DNA of 64,000 nucleotides, from assembly GCF_030272615.1 (NCBI RefSeq), contig NC_081413.1, positions 603,260,709 to 603,324,708 on the forward strand. The letters run 5' to 3'. Below, piece by piece: positions 61,301-64,000 of the stretch. Each line of letters begins with the position of its first letter. Within the stretch, counting starts at the first letter, position 1. Position numbers and translations under genes: made by a program. Origin of the DNA: Cryptomeria japonica (taxonomy: Eukaryota > Streptophyta > Pinopsida > Cupressales > Cupressaceae). The notes beneath the pieces are model-generated. The model saw only the letters and a list, made by a program, of their open reading frames with translations. It was not told where the DNA came from and made no database searches.

Positions 61301-63920
61301 CAATATTTGAAATCCATGGGGAATAGTCAATAGGGCGGATAAATCCAGCCTCCAATAATTTTTCAATCTCAGCCTTAACAAGTAGAGCCACCTTAGGATT
61401 CATTTTTCGAATCTTTTGTTTCACGGGCTTAGCATCAGGAACTAAGACAATATTATGAGTAACAATCTTAGGATCTATACCGGGCATGTCAGAATATGTC
61501 CAAGCAAAGATCTCAGGGAATTCATGCAATAGTTCTTCATATTGTTTCTGTTCCTCTTCATCCAAACATTTTCCAATTTTAATAACTTTCTCTTTGTTGC
61601 AAGGATCCATCTTAACATCAATGGTGTCACTTATAAGAAGATTACTTTGTGGAGGAGTATCCTTTAACTGAGGGAATTCTTTCACAATCTTATCGTTATC
61701 CATCTCTTTTCCAAAATAAGCTTCAGTGTTCAAACAATAAGGGAATCCCCTATTGTGATGATAATGAGGAAGAGTGTCATAGGCTCCCAAGAACTCAGCT
61801 AAAGCATCGTCGGTAGGGAAGATATCCAAAGCACAATCACCCGAAGAATCCTCATCAATATACTCAGGGTGTTGCATTGATAAAGATGTAGAGATAGCAT
61901 TAACACTAATGCATGGTCTTTTAAAAGCTTTAGTACGTCTACAGGGATTATAGCCAAGTCCAAAGGCATAATGTTGAAAATTGGTCTCTAGAGGAACTCT
62001 AATCCCTTGTTCATTAGCACCACAACCTTTTCCATGATACCCATGCTTAGCAAAAATGCGAAAACCACGACCATAACGATCAGCCATTTCAGGAAGAGAA
62101 GGTGGTTTTTCATAAGACAAAGGATCAAACTCTTCATAGCTATAGATGTGAGGAGAAGAAGTTTGAGAAGCGGCCACAAAATTATTACTCATAGATTCAG
62201 GTAAGGTTGATTGATTTTTAGTTTCTTCTTTCTTTTCAACTTTATGATTTTCAGCGTCTTCCTTCTTTTCAACTTTAAGTTCTCTAGAAGGAACCTTATA
62301 TTCACCTACAAAGGTAGGGTTAAAATCAAGAGATCCCCAATCATCTTTTGCGAGAACCTTCTCAGGATCAAAATCCTTTTTATGTGTAATTTCAAGTCGA
62401 GAAGGATCTTCTTCAGGAGTTCCAGACTCATCCAAAGGATTTTGATCATCGGAAAGCGAAGACTCATCGATAGGTTTCTTGTTTAAAGAGTCATCACTAG
62501 ACGAGGATGGCTTAGAAGAATCTCCTTTGGAATTAGATGTTTGTAGACAAGCTTGAAAATTAGTATCACCTATCAAGGTATATGTCTTATTGTTATAAAC
62601 GAATTTAACTTGTCTATGTAATGTAGAGGGGACAGCTTGCATGCTGTGAATCCAAGGCCTCCCTAATAACAAGTTGTATGTTAAATTTCCCGGCATAACA
62701 TGGATAGGAGTAGGCAAAGTAATAGGTCCCACTGTGAGAGGTAAGGTGATGATACCTAATGAAGTCTTAGCCACATTGTCAAAGCCACGAATGGGATGAG
62801 AGTCAGGCTCAATAAGAGATGTATCCACATTCATCTTATGCAATAGATTAATGCTACACACATTAAGACCAGAGCCATTATCTACTAGTGTTCGTCTTAT
62901 AGCAGTGTCTTTCATGACAACCACAATCATTAAGGGATCATATTGTTGTTGAATTTCACTAGTAGGCAACTCATCTTGGGTAAACACAATTTGAGCTTTA
63001 GGATTCATCACAGAGTTAACAAAAGATGCTATATTACTAGATGTATTCGGTGGAGGAACATTCAAATCTTTCAAGGCATCTTGTAACATTCCATGATGAG
63101 CGGAAGAAGTTTGAATCAAATCCCAAAGGGATATCTTAGCAGGGGTAGCTTTAAGTTGTTCTATAAGATCATATTCCTTACCCATAACTTGCGAAATACG
63201 GGGAGCTTGAGGAAGAATTGGTTGAGGATTAGGAAGGGAAACTGGAATAACAGGAGGAGGATTAGGTTGCCTATTATTTCTAGTATGATAAGTATGGGCA
63301 ACCGCATGATAACTCTCTCTAGTTATTTGCTTAGCATAATTGTAAGGACTTATAGGTTTTCTTCCTTGTACGGTGATGATTGGTTTATTCGGGGTACGAA
63401 AGGAATCATGATCATACCTTCCTTGGACAATAAGGAGAGGTGATTTAGGAATTTGAAAGGTGGGAGAAGGATAAGCACCTTGGACTTCAAAGAGAGGCTT
63501 GTTATATTCATTCAAATTTATCATGTTAACCAATTTAGAGGTCTTGTTTTTGTTTATAGGTTTCGACAAAGCCACAAAGTCATCAAGAGCATCATCCAAC
63601 AAAGCATGATCATATCGGTTAAAAGGTTTGTCTTTTGATTCAAAAGGAGACATCTCCTCATAGAGGGGATTATTGAAAACAACCATGTTACTAGATTCAG
63701 GGGAAGAGTTGATAGGAATGTATCCTTGAGAGGAATCATTCGACTTATCTTTCTCATCACACCTAAATGGCATAGTAACAAGGTTTATGAGTTTTTGGTA
63801 AAATGAAGGTTTAGCATCCTTAGGGTTTAAAAACTCATCTAAAGCTTCATCTAATTCATCTTGGCTATACTCATAATAATCATCAAAAGCATGAACATTT
63901 TGCAAATAAAAATCTGACAT
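58341..63920 (-). CDS. Ty3/gypsy pol polyprotein (PR, G-patch, RT, RH, second RH, INT), one TAG
   Basis: ATG at 63918-63920 opens 1763 codons to TAG at 58629-58631; the same frame goes on for 95 codons to TAA at 58341-58343, ending in the integrase tail (WLGPYIVIEDYGSGAYKI). Domains by approximate residue: protease with VDNGSG at 345, the DNG variant found in plant gypsy elements; G-patch 612-640 (YGRGFRIFAKHGYHGKG); RT 830-1040 with YVDD at 984; RNase H 1127-1243; second RNase H 1275-1397 (ELYFDGS, YGDSQLII); integrase with HHCC finger 1507-1545 and catalytic D (GLDLIG, 1575), D (SDNGT, 1638), E (NGQAES, 1671). No chromodomain was seen. Gag is not in this frame and probably lies to the right. 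No frameshift. Confidence 0.93.
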
Positions 63921-64000
63921 TTTGAAAAGATTGCATAAAATTTAAACACACAATGCAAAGAAACACACTTTTTTTTTCCTTTCTTTTTTTTTTTTCTTTT
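63921..64000. other. Sequence upstream of pol
   Basis: Ends in a strong pyrimidine run (purine on the element's strand) at 63969-64000. Too short to show gag or a PBS. Confidence 0.4.

Larger units (their letters stand above)
52940..64000 (-). mobile_element. Ty3/gypsy element with antisense PMD gene (continues past window)
   Basis: Read on the minus strand from the right: pol, then a region holding a gene on the opposite strand, then a polypurine tract and the 3' LTR. The 5' LTR, PBS and gag lie beyond 64000. Two RNase H domains and an extra antisense gene between pol and the 3' LTR point to the Tat lineage, whose members are known for extra open frames there. The lineage call is inference from layout. 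Confidence 0.88.

Noticed and set aside
62007-63638. Plus-strand open frames across the pol region
   Set aside because: Shadows of the long minus-strand pol frame.

Overview
This is plant nuclear DNA: AT-rich, gene-poor and built mostly of transposable elements. The evidence is one intact host gene with six GT-AG exons (a laccase), plant-type Ty1/copia and Ty3/gypsy elements, a plant Helitron relic and a retroelement carrying a plant mobile domain gene. The TE density and nesting suggest a large genome such as a gymnosperm's, but that is inference; no species is assigned.

Layout. 1-4637: copy 1 of a long repeat, here called REP-A, which carries a 185-bp foldback. 4638-7243: non-coding, with a diverged direct repeat. 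7244-10735: promoter and complete laccase gene on +. 11620-11865: two degraded tRNA-like units. 12240-13830: broken Helitron protein gene (DUF6570 and PIF1 helicase tail, middle missing). 13840-16150: AT-rich DNA with two tandem repeats. 16153-16283: intact but orphan last exon of a second laccase on -, with REP-A copy 3 (16311-18368) abutting its intron. 18600-20345: gypsy reverse transcriptase relic, then the edge of a + strand copia LTR with its primer-binding site. 20480-24987: decayed copia element on - with its 5' LTR. 24988-27775: no known gene, one hairpin. 27781-41881: a 14.1-kb pol-less gypsy-type composite bounded by the 5-bp duplication GTGGA, with outer + LTRs and an interior in the opposite orientation. 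41887-47900: old degenerate DNA with a gag relic. 47907-48245: tandem tRNA-like units. 48634-52939: REP-A copy 2, cut at its right side by a young gypsy element (52940 to beyond 64000).

The young element is the most interesting part. Its 1.68-kb 3' LTR, polypurine tract and nearly open pol polyprotein (protease, G-patch, RT, RNase H, second RNase H, integrase) lie on -. Between pol and the LTR, on the opposite strand, is a plant mobile domain (PMD) gene with two well-formed spliceosomal introns. Neither gene has a frameshift. They are broken only by stops (five TAG, one TGA), each explicable by one C-to-T change in CAG or CGA, as expected from deamination of methylated cytosine.

The nesting gives an order of events: the REP-A duplication came first, and the PMD-bearing element later inserted into copy 2.
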